From positions 2,491,879 through 2,537,570 of the forward strand of contig NC_021038.1 in assembly GCF_000210715.1 (NCBI RefSeq): a stretch of 45,692 bases of DNA. The letters are read 5' to 3'. Each line of letters begins with the position of its first letter. Positions within the stretch are counted from its first letter, which is position 1. Origin of the DNA: Fretibacterium fastidiosum. GTDB lineage: Bacteria; Synergistota; Synergistia; Synergistales; Aminobacteriaceae. Under the pieces are notes generated by a model, which was not told the DNA's origin, made no database searches, and saw nothing but the letters and a program-made list of their open reading frames with translations. Below, piece by piece: positions 1-8,481 of this stretch. The position numbers and the translations under genes were made by a program.

Positions 1-7
1 GGTCAAC

Positions 8-1393
8 ATGAGTTCAAAGCGCATCGTCATCATTGGGGCCGGCCCGGGGGGATACGTGGCCGCCATTCACGCGGCGCACCTCGGCGCCTCGGTCACCCTG
101 ATCGAGAAGAAGACCATCGGGGGCACCTGCCTCAACGTGGGCTGTATCCCGACCAAGGTGCTGCTGCACACGGCGGAGCTCCTCACGGAATTGAAGTCCG
201 AGGCAAAGCGCATCGGGGTGCTCGTGGAGGGGACGCGGCTGGACTGGGACGCGCTGATGAAGCGAAAGACGCTGACCGTCTCCCGCCTCGTGAAGGGGAC
301 GCTGAGCCTCGTGCAGGGCAACGGCATCGAGTACATCGAGGGCGCCGCCGCCATCAGGGACCCCCACACCGTCGAAGTGAACGGCAGGGCCATCCAGGCC
401 GACGCCATCGTGATCGCCACGGGGTCCGTGCCTGACGTCCCGGATGTACCGGGGTACGACCTCGAAGGGGTCATCACCAGCGACGAAGCCCTCTCGCTGC
501 CCGCTCCCCCGGCCTCCATGGTCGTCTCCGGGGGCGGCATCATCGGCATGGAGTTCGCCGCAGCCTACGCCGCCTTCGGGACCAAGGTCACGGTCGCCGT
601 CACCTCGCCGGAGATCCTGCGGAACCTGGACACGGACATCGCCCTCATCCTGCGGAAGAACCTGGAGAAGCGCGGGGTGAGCTTCCGCACGGGGGCCAGC
701 ATCACCAGGGTCACCCGGTCCGGAGAGGGGCTCAAGATCGAGCTCACGACGCCGGAGGGCCAGGCGGAGCTGGAAGCGGAGAAGCTCCTGGTGGCCAAGG
801 GCCGCAAGCCCTACACGGAGGGCCTTGGCCTCGAAGCCCTGGGCATCGAGATGAAGCGGGGGCGCATCGTGACGGACGCCCACATGGAGACCAACGTCAA
901 GGGGATCTATGCCATCGGCGACTGCGTGAACGCCTACATGCTGGCCCACGTGGCCTCCCGCGAGGGTGAGGTGGCTGTGGAGAACGTCATGGGGCACGCG
1001 GTGGACATGGACTACACGACGACGCCGGGCGCCATCTACACGTCGCCTGAGATCGCGACCGTGGGACTTTCGGAAAAGGACGCGGCGAAGCGCGGCCTCA
1101 AGGTCAAGGTGGGCAGTTTCCCGCTGATGCTGAACGGCAAGAGCATGATCACGGGGGACACCAGCGGCGTCATCAAGATCATCGCAGACGACGAGACGCG
1201 GCAGATCCTGGGCGTCGAGATGGTGGGCGGCCCGGCGACGGACATGATCGCGGAGGGGGCCCTGGCGCTCCACTTCAAGGCGACGCCTGAGGACCTTCTG
1301 AACACGATCCACGCACACCCCACCGTGGCGGAGGCCGTGGCGGAGGCCGCGGGGAACGTCTTCGCCCGAGGCATCCACACGCCGAAGGGATAA
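8..1393 (+). CDS. lpdA: Dihydrolipoyl dehydrogenase (E3 / glycine-cleavage L protein)
   Basis: FAD-dependent enzyme that reoxidises dihydrolipoamide on 2-oxoacid dehydrogenase or glycine-cleavage H protein and passes electrons to NAD+. The 461-residue product has the FAD-binding GxGxxG at residues 10-15, the redox disulfide pair C41 and C46 in GGTCLNVGCIPTK, a second Rossmann motif (GGGIIGMEFA, near residue 175) for NAD, and the C-terminal dimer-interface pair H437 and E442 in HAHPTVAEA. The length is normal for the family and every key residue is present, so it should be active. No E1, E2 or gcv gene follows it; the window starts only 7 bases upstream, so partners may lie to the left. The ATG at 8 has little upstream sequence to judge by, and no ribosome-binding site can be checked. 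Confidence 0.95.
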   Translation: MSSKRIVIIGAGPGGYVAAIHAAHLGASVTLIEKKTIGGTCLNVGCIPTKVLLHTAELLTELKSEAKRIGVLVEGTRLDWDALMKRKTLTVSRLVKGTLSLVQGNGIEYIEGAAAIRDPHTVEVNGRAIQADAIVIATGSVPDVPDVPGYDLEGVITSDEALSLPAPPASMVVSGGGIIGMEFAAAYAAFGTKVTVAVTSPEILRNLDTDIALILRKNLEKRGVSFRTGASITRVTRSGEGLKIELTTPEGQAELEAEKLLVAKGRKPYTEGLGLEALGIEMKRGRIVTDAHMETNVKGIYAIGDCVNAYMLAHVASREGEVAVENVMGHAVDMDYTTTPGAIYTSPEIATVGLSEKDAAKRGLKVKVGSFPLMLNGKSMITGDTSGVIKIIADDETRQILGVEMVGGPATDMIAEGALALHFKATPEDLLNTIHAHPTVAEAVAEAAGNVFARGIHTPKG

Positions 1394-1426
1394 CGCCGCG
1401 GGTCCCCGTCCGGCGGACAAAAGCGA

Positions 1427-1450
1427 GGGGAGCGCCTCGAGGCGCTCCCC
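1427..1450 (+). terminator. Hairpin terminator after lpdA
   Basis: A perfect 10-bp stem (GGGGAGCGCC with GGCGCTCCCC) closes a TCGA tetraloop 33 bases after the lpdA stop. Only two T residues follow on the + strand. The stem is symmetric, so it could also end the converging - strand transcript whose last gene stops at 1501. Confidence 0.7.
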
Positions 1451-1500
1451 TTCGTCGTGCCGCTCCCGCAGGGGCAGGAGAGGTATCTAAGCCATCGGGG

Positions 1501-1755
1501 TCACTCGTGCACCCGACGGATGGAGTAGACCTGCCGCATCCGATCCCGCCGCCGGAGGTCGCGCTGGCGGGTCCAGGCGGATTCGAGGGCGCGAACCACC
1601 GCGCCCCAATCTCGCGTCCACACCTCCGCCGCCTTGCTGGCGGGGGAGGCGCTGAGGGCCTCGTCCATGACCCTGGGGCGCTCCTGCAGCGTGAACCCCG
1701 TCCCGTCAAAGGCGACGGAGGACCCGTCGCTGAAGGGGATGTAAACCTTCATCAT
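1501..1755 (-). CDS. Small hypothetical protein (84 aa)
   Basis: Not recognised. It is the last gene of the long leftward run. The product starts MMKVYIPFSDGS and is rich in charged residues toward the C-terminus (an Arg-rich stretch near residues 63-80); no signal peptide, membrane segment or metal motif is visible. I place the start at the ATG-ATG pair (1755 or 1752) because a GGGAG ribosome-binding site sits at 1765-1761; a TTG six codons upstream lies inside that site. Its 43-base gap from rimI suggests co-transcription. Open frames on the other strand over the same bases show no such start signal, which favours this reading, but it remains a prediction. Confidence 0.6.
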   Translation of the reverse strand: MMKVYIPFSDGSSVAFDGTGFTLQERPRVMDEALSASPASKAAEVWTRDWGAVVRALESAWTRQRDLRRRDRMRQVYSIRRVHE

Positions 1756-1798
1756 CAACGCTCCCTTCCGCAAAAGACCCCGAAGGCCGCCGCTGTCC

Positions 1799-2275
1799 TC
1801 AGCCCTTCCGCACCGCCAGGGGAAGCGGCGCGCTCATCACGATCGCGTCCTCTCCGTCGGAGTAGTAGCCGGGGCACGTCGTTTCCCTGCGAAAGGACAT
1901 CCCCTCGTAGAGCGACAGGGCCGCCTCGTTGGACCTCCTGACGCGCAGACGGAGCCGCCCCAGGTTCAGGTACAGGGCGCAGTCCCCCACGGCGGCCAGA
2001 AGCTGAACCCCTATGCCGAGCCGGCGAAAGTCCGGGTGGACGAGGAGGGACATCAAAAGCCCCGCACGCCCCTCCCGTCCCAACACGGCGTACCCCAAAA
2101 GCTCCCGGGACGGGGCGGTCGAGAAGGCGCCGAGGTAACTGATCTCAGCCTCCGAGCCCTCCCGCAGGTCCCCCTCGACGATCGACTCGGGCCAGGGGGA
2201 TCGGGACATGGCGTTCAGTGCGATGAGGGCAGGCAGGTCGCGAGGCCCGCAAAAACGAATTTCCGGGACGTACAC
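1799..2275 (-). CDS. rimI: GNAT N-acetyltransferase, RimI-like
   Basis: Predicted acetyl-CoA-dependent N-alpha-acetyltransferase of the RimI type, which acetylates the N-terminus of ribosomal protein S18 in E. coli. The 158-residue product has the GNAT fold: motif A is visible as RRLGIGVQLL around residue 85 (the R-x-x-G-x-G/A acetyl-CoA loop), followed by the C-terminal LRLRVRRSNEAALSLYEGMSF segment split over motif B, where N and the Y of the LYEGMSF helix are typical. The start is GTG at 2275, set by a strong AGGAGG at 2290-2285 with 9-base spacing. It sits 30 bases after purA in the same transcript. RimI is the best guess, but the GNAT family is broad and the substrate could be another protein or a small molecule. 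Confidence 0.75.
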   Translation of the reverse strand: MYVPEIRFCGPRDLPALIALNAMSRSPWPESIVEGDLREGSEAEISYLGAFSTAPSRELLGYAVLGREGRAGLLMSLLVHPDFRRLGIGVQLLAAVGDCALYLNLGRLRLRVRRSNEAALSLYEGMSFRRETTCPGYYSDGEDAIVMSAPLPLAVRKG

Positions 2276-2305
2276 GCCCTCCCGCCTCCTTAGAGCCTAT
2301 CTGCG

Positions 2306-3601
2306 TCAGTCTCGCAGGAGCCCGCAGTTGATCGCCTGGTCGCGGTCCGCCCCCACCGCGATCAGGCCAACGGGGACGTTCAGCTCCTTCTCGATGTAGC
2401 GCACGTAGTCCTGGGCCGCCTGAGGAAGGGAGTCGATGGTCCGGCACCGGGCGATGTCGTCAGACCAGCCGGGCAGGGTTTCGTAGATGGGTTTGACCGC
2501 CTCGAGCACCCGCGTGCTGACCGGAAAGCGGTCCAGCCGCTCTCCCTCGTACTCGTAGGCGACACAGACCTTGATGGGCCCTATTCCGGTCAGCACGTCC
2601 AGCTTCGTCAGGGCGATGGTGTCCGCGCCGTTCAGGGCCATGGAGTACTTCAGCCCCACCAGGTCGAGCCAGCCGCAGCGGCGTGGCCTGCCGGTGGTGG
2701 CGCCGAACTCTCCGCCGTTCCTGCGCAGGGTCTCCCCCGCCTCCGTCAGGTCCTCCGTGGGCAGGGGCCCCTCCCCCACGCGCGTCGTGTAGGCCTTCGT
2801 CACCGCGATCACGCGATTCAGGTCGTGCGGGGAGAGCCCCGTCCCCGTGAAGGCGCCGGCCGCGGAGGTGGAGGAACTCGTGACGTAGGGATAGGTGCCG
2901 TGGTCGATATCCAGGAGGGCCGCCTGCGCCCCCTCCAGGAGGACGTGCTGGCCGTCGTCCACCGCCCTGCGGAGCAGCACGGCGACGTCGTCCACGTAGG
3001 GCGCCAGCGTCTTGCCCCATTGGCGCGCGGGTTCGTAGACCTCGTCGAAGGGAAGGGGTTTTTCGCCGTAGAGACGCGTCAGTATCTGGTTTTTTTCCTC
3101 AAGCAGCGGCGTCAGGCGATCGCGAAGGACGTCCGCGTCCAGCAGGTCCTCGATCCGGAGGCCGCAGCGCGAGTACTTGTCCACGTAGCACGGGCCGATC
3201 CCGCGTCCCGTCGTGCCGATCCTGCGCCCCTTGCCACGGGCCTTCTCCTGAGCCTGATCCAGTATCTTGTGGTAGGGCATCACGACATGGGCGCGGGGGC
3301 TGATGGCCAGACGGGCCCTGTCCTGCTGCTTCTCGCTGAGGTTCGCGATCTCCTTCAAGAACTGCTCCGGATCGATCACAAGGCCGTTGCCCAGGATGCA
3401 GAGCTTTCCCGGATAGAGCATCCCCGACGGCAGGAGGTGAAAGACCACCTTCTCGCCGTCTGCAATCACCGTGTGCCCCGCGTTCGCGCCGCCCTGATAG
3501 CGGACGAAGATGTCCACGTCCGCCCCAAGGAGATCGACGACCTTCCCCTTGCCCTCATCGCCCCACTGGGCGCCGACGAGCAGATCTACGTTATTCTTCA
3601 T
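2306..3601 (-). CDS. purA: Adenylosuccinate synthetase
   Basis: Catalyses the GTP-dependent joining of IMP and aspartate to adenylosuccinate, the first committed step to AMP. The 431-residue product is of standard length. The N-terminal GDEGKGK phosphate-binding loop lies at residues 14-20 with the catalytic Asp15, and TTGRGIGPCY near residue 130 and the C-terminal GLIAVGADRD region are family signatures. An in-frame TGA 15 bases upstream forces the start at or downstream of the ATG at 3601. The nearest good ribosome-binding site, GAGGAGG, is about 15 bases upstream, longer than usual. A large hairpin lies between ctpA and this site (see 3627-3690), so expression may be separated from or attenuated relative to ctpA. 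Confidence 0.97.
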   Translation of the reverse strand: MKNNVDLLVGAQWGDEGKGKVVDLLGADVDIFVRYQGGANAGHTVIADGEKVVFHLLPSGMLYPGKLCILGNGLVIDPEQFLKEIANLSEKQQDRARLAISPRAHVVMPYHKILDQAQEKARGKGRRIGTTGRGIGPCYVDKYSRCGLRIEDLLDADVLRDRLTPLLEEKNQILTRLYGEKPLPFDEVYEPARQWGKTLAPYVDDVAVLLRRAVDDGQHVLLEGAQAALLDIDHGTYPYVTSSSTSAAGAFTGTGLSPHDLNRVIAVTKAYTTRVGEGPLPTEDLTEAGETLRRNGGEFGATTGRPRRCGWLDLVGLKYSMALNGADTIALTKLDVLTGIGPIKVCVAYEYEGERLDRFPVSTRVLEAVKPIYETLPGWSDDIARCRTIDSLPQAAQDYVRYIEKELNVPVGLIAVGADRDQAINCGLLRD

Positions 3602-3626
3602 AATTATTCAGCACTGCCTCCTCAAA

Positions 3627-3690
3627 ACGTCCGAACGGGGGCCTCGCAGGGAGGAAGGTCGCTTCCCCCCTGCCCCCGACGGGGACGTCC
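3627..3690 (-). terminator. Large nested hairpin between ctpA and purA
   Basis: Three nested inverted repeats: an outer ACGTCC/GGACGT arm (3627-3632 with 3683-3688), a CGGGGG/CCCCCG arm (3636-3641 with 3673-3678), and an inner 12-bp stem with one mismatch (3646-3657 with 3662-3673) closed by a GTCG-type loop. On the - strand the last arm runs into TTTT and then the purA ribosome-binding site. It is built like an intrinsic terminator or attenuator placed in the purA leader. Confidence 0.5.
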
Positions 3691-3694
3691 CGTG

Positions 3695-4927
3695 CTACTT
3701 CTTTTGCCTCTCCGGCCCGGACGGCGGCTGGAGCCGTTTTTTGACCTCGGCCGCCGCCCTCTGGAGCTGTGCGTCCTTCATCACGTCCCGATTCAGGTCT
3801 CCGCTGACCTCGACCTCCGGCGTAAGCCCCACGTGATCGATCACGCGCCCTGACGGCGTGTAGTACCGCGCGATCGTCACGTAGAGGCCCGAACCGTCCG
3901 TCAGGGGAAAGAGCGTCTGCACCGACCCCTTCCCAAAGCTCTTCTCCCCCACCAGCACGGCCCGTTTCCTGTCCGTCAGGGCCCCGGCAACGATCTCCGA
4001 GGCGCTGGCGCTTCCGCCGTTGATCAAAACCGCCATGGGCATGTCGGTGAGGAAGAGCGCCTCGTCGGCGAAGTACTTCTCGTTGGCCCGTTCGGCGCGC
4101 CCCCGCGTCTCCACCACCAGGCCGCCCTTCACGAACATGCTGACGATCTTCACCGAGGCATCCAGGAGGCCGCCGCCGTTGTTGCGCAGGTCCAGGATCA
4201 GCCCCTTCGCCCCCTGCCGCAGGATGTCCCGCAGGGCGTTCCGCGCCTCCTCGTCCGTCTTCTGCTTGAACTGAGTGAGCCGCAGGTAGCCCACGTCGTC
4301 CGAGAGCATCTGATAGCGCACGCTCTTGAGCTTGATGATCTCGCGGGTCACGTCGAACTTCAGGAGCTCGTCCTCTCCCTCGCGCCGCACCCAGAGCGTA
4401 ACCTTCGTGTCGGGCGCGCCGCGCAGGCGCTGCACCACCTGCTCCGACGTCCAGCCGATGACGACCTCGTCGTCCACCTTCACGATCTGGTCCTTCGTCT
4501 TGAGGCCGACGCGCTCCGCCGGCGAGTCCTCCATGGGGCTGATGACCAGGATCTGTCCGTCGCGGGTCCCGATGTACATTCCAAGGCCGCCGTAGCGCCC
4601 TTCCATCTCGATTTCCTCGTCCTTCAGCTGGCCCGGGGAGACGTAGCGCGTATAGGGGTCCTTCCAGGCCTCCACCATGCCCTTCATGGCCCCCTGAAGG
4701 AGGTCCTCCTCGGAGGTCGGCTTCTCCTCCGCGTCCACCTGATACGTTTCGATGATCGCCCTGGCCTGTCGGAGAAGCCACAGGGATCGAACGCTGAACG
4801 GCGAGAGCTTGTCCAGATCCGAGACGTCTGCGGCCCCGGCGTGTCCTGCCGCGAAGGCGCCGGCGACCAAAAGGGCCAGGAGAAACCCCGCAGCGTTCAC
4901 CCACGACCTGCCGATCTTCTGCTTCAT
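3695..4927 (-). CDS. ctpA: Carboxyl-terminal processing protease (S41, CtpA type)
   Basis: Periplasmic serine protease that trims or degrades proteins from their C-termini and often controls cell-wall hydrolases. Using the ATG at 4927, the product is 410 residues: a signal peptide (about 1-33, with GFLLALLVAGAFAAG), an S41 N-terminal helical region, a PDZ domain (about 105-190, with RYGGLGMYIG) and the S41 catalytic core. The Ser-Lys-Gln triad is visible as S308 in GGSASASE, K333 in SFGKGSVQ and Q337. The longer open frame begins at a TTG (4996), but a possible -10 box at 4977-4982 would start transcription downstream of it and the signal peptide fits the ATG. It follows two LytM-domain genes, consistent with a role in turning over peptidoglycan hydrolases. 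A large hairpin separates it from purA. Confidence 0.92.
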   Translation of the reverse strand: MKQKIGRSWVNAAGFLLALLVAGAFAAGHAGAADVSDLDKLSPFSVRSLWLLRQARAIIETYQVDAEEKPTSEEDLLQGAMKGMVEAWKDPYTRYVSPGQLKDEEIEMEGRYGGLGMYIGTRDGQILVISPMEDSPAERVGLKTKDQIVKVDDEVVIGWTSEQVVQRLRGAPDTKVTLWVRREGEDELLKFDVTREIIKLKSVRYQMLSDDVGYLRLTQFKQKTDEEARNALRDILRQGAKGLILDLRNNGGGLLDASVKIVSMFVKGGLVVETRGRAERANEKYFADEALFLTDMPMAVLINGGSASASEIVAGALTDRKRAVLVGEKSFGKGSVQTLFPLTDGSGLYVTIARYYTPSGRVIDHVGLTPEVEVSGDLNRDVMKDAQLQRAAAEVKKRLQPPSGPERQKK

Positions 4928-4976
4928 CTTACAAACACCATCCTCAATAAACGTGCGCGAAACGGCGCGCCCCAGA

Positions 4977-4982
4977 AGTATA
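4977..4982 (-). promoter_or_regulatory. Possible -10 box for ctpA
   Basis: TATACT on the - strand, about 50 bases before the ctpA ATG. No convincing -35 hexamer is present at 16-18 bases, so this is a weak prediction. It lies in the 134-base gap between the LytM gene and ctpA. Confidence 0.3.
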
Positions 4983-5061
4983 CCGCAGCCGCGCAAAATA
5001 TTACAGTCCGGCCCCTTGGCGGCTTCCCGGACGCAGGGCGTGCCCGCGCAAGGGAGGCGGG

Positions 5062-6328
5062 TTAAAACCGCCTCAGATAGCGCAGCGGGTCCTCCGCCCT
5101 GCCGCTGCGGCGCACCTCGAAGTGCAGCCCGTAATCCGTGTTGGCCCCGCTGTTTCCCACCTTCCCCAGAAGGCTCCCCGTCTTGACCGCGTCCCCTTCA
5201 GTGACCGAGACAGAGGCGAGGTGGGCGTAAACCGTGGAGAGCCCACGACCGTGATCGACGATGACCACCTGGCCGAACCCCCGGATCCAGCCGGTGAACA
5301 ACACCTCCCCGGCCCTGCAGCCCTCACGGGGGCCCCTGAGGCGGCCCGGATGTCGATCCCGGAATTGAACACCTTCGTCTTAAAGACGGGGTGTACCCTG
5401 GACCCGAAGGCCATGGCGATGGGCCCCTGGAGCGGCCATTCCAGCACCGCCCCGTTCGCGAGGTAGGTGTACTGTTGGGGCTGTCGTTGCGGTTTCTGTG
5501 GCGCGGGCGCCCCCGGAGAGGCGGGTGGAGCTGGAGAAGGTGCGGGAGCTCTCTCCTCCCGTCGCCCCCGCGCCCCCTTCTCCTGCATCAGGGCGATGAT
5601 CTTGTCCCCTATCGCCTGCTGTGCGCTCATGAGCTCCTGAGCCGCCGCCTTCGCCTTTTTCTGCTCTCCCTGAACGTTCTTCAGGAGCACGTTGGTCCGC
5701 TGGATCGTCGCGGCGAACTCGTCGCGCTTCTTCTTCAACTCCGTCTGCTGGCGCTGGACCTGCGCCCGGCTCTTCTCCAGCTTTTCCCTGGACTGTTCAA
5801 GCTCGTCCGCCTTCCTGGCAAGGGTCTCGACGACCTTCTGATCCTGATTGGCCAAACGCCGCAGCATGTAGGCCATGATCAGAGCCTCGTGGGTGCTCCG
5901 CGTCGCCAGGAGCACGTCCAGCCTCTCCTGGGAGCTGTACTTGTACATGTCCACGATCCTCGTTCGCAGCTTGATGAGGAGGTCCGCCAGGAGGTTGCTG
6001 GTCTCCGCGATGCTCAGGTTCAGCTGAGCCATGGAGCCCTGCAGCCTGCCGCTTTCCTTCTCCAGAAAATCCATGCGGGCCTGGGACTCCAGCGCGCTGC
6101 GGCGAAGGTTCATGAGGCGCCCCAGGATGCTTCGGGACTCCTTCATTTTGCTCAGGGCAAGCTCGTTGTAGTGTTCGATCTTCCTGCTCAGGCTCTCCCG
6201 CTCCCGCTCCCGGATCGCGATCATGTCGTCGAGGGCCGCGTCCTGCGGGGACGGCGCCGCCTGAGCCGCGGACCACAGGAACGACAGGAGGAGGACGGCG
6301 GCAGGGAAGTTTTTTTACCTTTCCACAT
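5062..6328 (-). pseudogene. EnvC-like LytM/M23 protein, degenerate active site, two frameshifts
   Basis: Reads as one gene in three segments. From ATG 6328 the frame runs Met-Trp-Lys-Gly-Lys-Lys into a run of seven A residues (T run at 6310-6316). One more base there would join it to FPAAVLLLSFLWSAAQA, a good signal peptide, and to the long coiled-coil ORF that begins at 6224. A second break at the G4 run (5307-5310) separates GAPVRAAG from EVLFTGW; reading -1 there restores the LytM domain up to the stop at 5062. Order: signal peptide, coiled coil (about 180 residues), basic/Pro-rich linker, LytM domain. Compared with the neighbour at 6360-7580, the first zinc-ligand His is Asn (FNSGID) and the first His of HxH is Gly (YGLHFEV), as in amidase activators like EnvC. 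It could be a real pseudogene, a sequencing artefact at homopolymers, or a slippage-decoded gene. Confidence 0.8.
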
Positions 6329-6359
6329 CTTGATAGAAGGCCTCTAACCGCGCCAGCGC

Positions 6360-7580
6360 CTAGCGCCTCAAATAGTCCAGCGGGTTCTTCACCGTGCTGC
6401 CGATGCGCACCTCGAAGTGAAGGTGATACCCCGTCGCCGTCCCCGTCCTGCCCACCCTGCCCAGGGCCGATCCGGCCCTCAGCACCTGGCCCTCGCGGAC
6501 CAAGGCCGAGGACAGGTGCGCGTAGACCGTCGAGTGGTTCCGGCCGTGATCCAGGATGACGACCTGGCCGTACCCCCTCAGCCAGCCCACGAAGAGGACT
6601 TCCCCCGCTGCTGCCGCCTTCACCGACGTGCCGGCCGGAGCCGCGATGTCGATGCCGGAATGAAAGTTCTTGGTCTTAAAGATGGGATGGATTCGCAGAC
6701 CGAAGTTGCTGGAGATGGGGCCCCGAAGGGGCCAGTCGAACATGGAGCCGCGGCCCTGGCCCGCCAGGTAATCCACGCCGCTGCCCCTTCGCCGCCCGCC
6801 CCCCTGGACGCTGCGCTCCTGCTTGCGGCGCATCAACGCCAGGATCGTCTGGCCGACGGCTTTCTGGGCTTCCTCTGCCTCCCGCGAGGCCTTCTCGGCC
6901 AGCTTCTTCTGACGCTGGATCTGGCCGACGAAGGAGTTCGTGGCCAGGATCGTCTTGTGGTACTTCTCCTTCTGCTCCCTCAGCGCCTGGCTTTGCGCCT
7001 TCAGTTGAGCGCGGTGCTCGTCCATGGTCCTGCGCGAGAGGTCCAGGTTTTGATAGCGATATTGAAGCTGGGAGAGGAGCACCTCGTCGTGGCGGGCGAT
7101 GAGCTGCATCATGTGTACGGCCTCGACGGCCTGAAAGACGTTTTCCGAGGAGAAAAAGAGGTTCATCTCCTCGGACGTTCCATACTTGTAGAGGTCCACG
7201 ATCCTGTGCTGCATCCTGTCGGACAGCTCGTCGATCTTGACCTGCTCCCGCGTCATCTCGGCGTTCAGGATGGCGATGTTCTCATGGATCTTGTTCTGCT
7301 GCAGCTCCAGGACGGATATCTCCTGAGCGGCCAGGTTCTCGTCCTGCTCCAGCGCGTCGATACGTCCCAGGAGGCTGTCCACCTTGGCACCCATCTCCCG
7401 AATTTTTCGACGGTAGTCCTCGACGCGCTTGTCCAGCTCTCGGCGCCGCCTCTCCTCCGCGGCGATGCGCGTGTCGATGTTCTCGGCGGCGCTTCCCCGG
7501 GACGGGCACACAACGGGCGCCAGGAGCGGCAGCAAAAGGCCGAGGATCAGGACCCCCGCGAACTGCACTCTGCCTTTCAA
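6360..7580 (-). CDS. Murein endopeptidase, coiled coil plus LytM/M23 domain
   Basis: Predicted periplasmic peptidoglycan hydrolase. The 406 residues comprise a signal peptide (1-32), long coiled coils (about 35-130 and 165-255) and a C-terminal LytM domain (about 280-406). All catalytic and zinc positions of the M23 family are present: H307 and D311 in HSGID, H355 in VYAHL, and H386 and H388 in YHLHFEV. It is therefore likely to cut peptide cross-links, unlike the degenerate paralogue downstream. The start is TTG at 7580 with AGGGG 7 bases upstream; the signal peptide supports it. It begins 10 bases after the ftsX stop, so it is probably the partner that FtsEX controls at the septum. The exact bond cut cannot be told from sequence. 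Confidence 0.9.
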   Translation of the reverse strand: MKGRVQFAGVLILGLLLPLLAPVVCPSRGSAAENIDTRIAAEERRRRELDKRVEDYRRKIREMGAKVDSLLGRIDALEQDENLAAQEISVLELQQNKIHENIAILNAEMTREQVKIDELSDRMQHRIVDLYKYGTSEEMNLFFSSENVFQAVEAVHMMQLIARHDEVLLSQLQYRYQNLDLSRRTMDEHRAQLKAQSQALREQKEKYHKTILATNSFVGQIQRQKKLAEKASREAEEAQKAVGQTILALMRRKQERSVQGGGRRRGSGVDYLAGQGRGSMFDWPLRGPISSNFGLRIHPIFKTKNFHSGIDIAAPAGTSVKAAAAGEVLFVGWLRGYGQVVILDHGRNHSTVYAHLSSALVREGQVLRAGSALGRVGRTGTATGYHLHFEVRIGSTVKNPLDYLRR

Positions 7581-7590
7581 GACGGCGCCC

Positions 7591-8481
7591 CTATTCCGGT
7601 CGGGTCTCGGCGTGCATGAAGCGCGCCACCACGATGTAGCTGCACACCCAACCCAGCGTCGCCCCGAAGCCGACGAGGAGGACGCAGAAGCGCGCGATCA
7701 CGTAGGGGTCTGCCACCAGCCCCGACGTCAGAAAGGGCAGGTTGCGCTGAAGGATGGAGATGCCCGGCAGGTACGTCGAGACGATTCCTCCCACCGCGAT
7801 CAGGGACCCCACGAGGGACAGAAGCGTGCCCTCCAGGACGAAGGGCGTCGCGATGTAGGCACGGGTCGCTCCCACCAGGTACATGATGCCGATCTCCTCC
7901 CGCCGGGAGTAGAGGGAGATGTGGATCGTGTTGTAGACGACCAGCGCGGTTATGACGATGGAGAGGACGAACATCATGAATGCCACGCGGGAGGAGACTC
8001 GGGAGAGGGCCTTGACCCTCTGGACGACCATCCCCGCATAGATGACGTCCTCGACCTCCGGCATGGCCATGAGCGTCCGAACCAGGGGCTCCACGTCGGA
8101 AGCGTTCTGGACCCGGATCTCGAAGTTCCACGGGATGGGGTTGTCTCCCAGGAGATCCAGGGCCCTCGACTGACTGCCCATCTTCTCCTGCAGTTTTGCG
8201 AGGGACTCCGCCGGGGAGTAGGCCTTCGTCGCCGCCACGGCCTCCAGTGCCTGAATTTTTCGCAAGACCTGCTCCACGTCGCTGCCCTTTCGGACGTAGG
8301 CCTGAATGACCAGCTCGCTTTCGAGGCGGGAGAGCAGGTTTTCGATGTTGAGGGAGAAGAGCGTCGTCATCCCAAGGATCCAGAGCATCACGGAGGCGGT
8401 GACGAGGGTGAGCATACCCAGGACCCAGTGGTTGACGATGAGGCGCCCCATGTCCCTCAAAATGTATCTAAAGGTTGTCAT
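7591..8481 (-). CDS. ftsX: Cell-division ABC transporter permease FtsX
   Basis: Membrane half of the FtsEX complex, which couples cytoplasmic ATP hydrolysis to activation of periplasmic peptidoglycan hydrolases. The 296-residue product has the family's four membrane segments: TM1 at about 20-45, then a large periplasmic loop (about 46-160), then TM2 (about 165-190), TM3 (about 213-240) and TM4 (about 265-288). The ATG at 8481 lies inside ftsE, giving a 14-base overlap, with GGAGG upstream in the ftsE reading frame. The periplasmic loop is the expected docking site for the coiled coils of the LytM proteins encoded next. Confidence 0.93.
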   Translation of the reverse strand: MTTFRYILRDMGRLIVNHWVLGMLTLVTASVMLWILGMTTLFSLNIENLLSRLESELVIQAYVRKGSDVEQVLRKIQALEAVAATKAYSPAESLAKLQEKMGSQSRALDLLGDNPIPWNFEIRVQNASDVEPLVRTLMAMPEVEDVIYAGMVVQRVKALSRVSSRVAFMMFVLSIVITALVVYNTIHISLYSRREEIGIMYLVGATRAYIATPFVLEGTLLSLVGSLIAVGGIVSTYLPGISILQRNLPFLTSGLVADPYVIARFCVLLVGFGATLGWVCSYIVVARFMHAETRPE

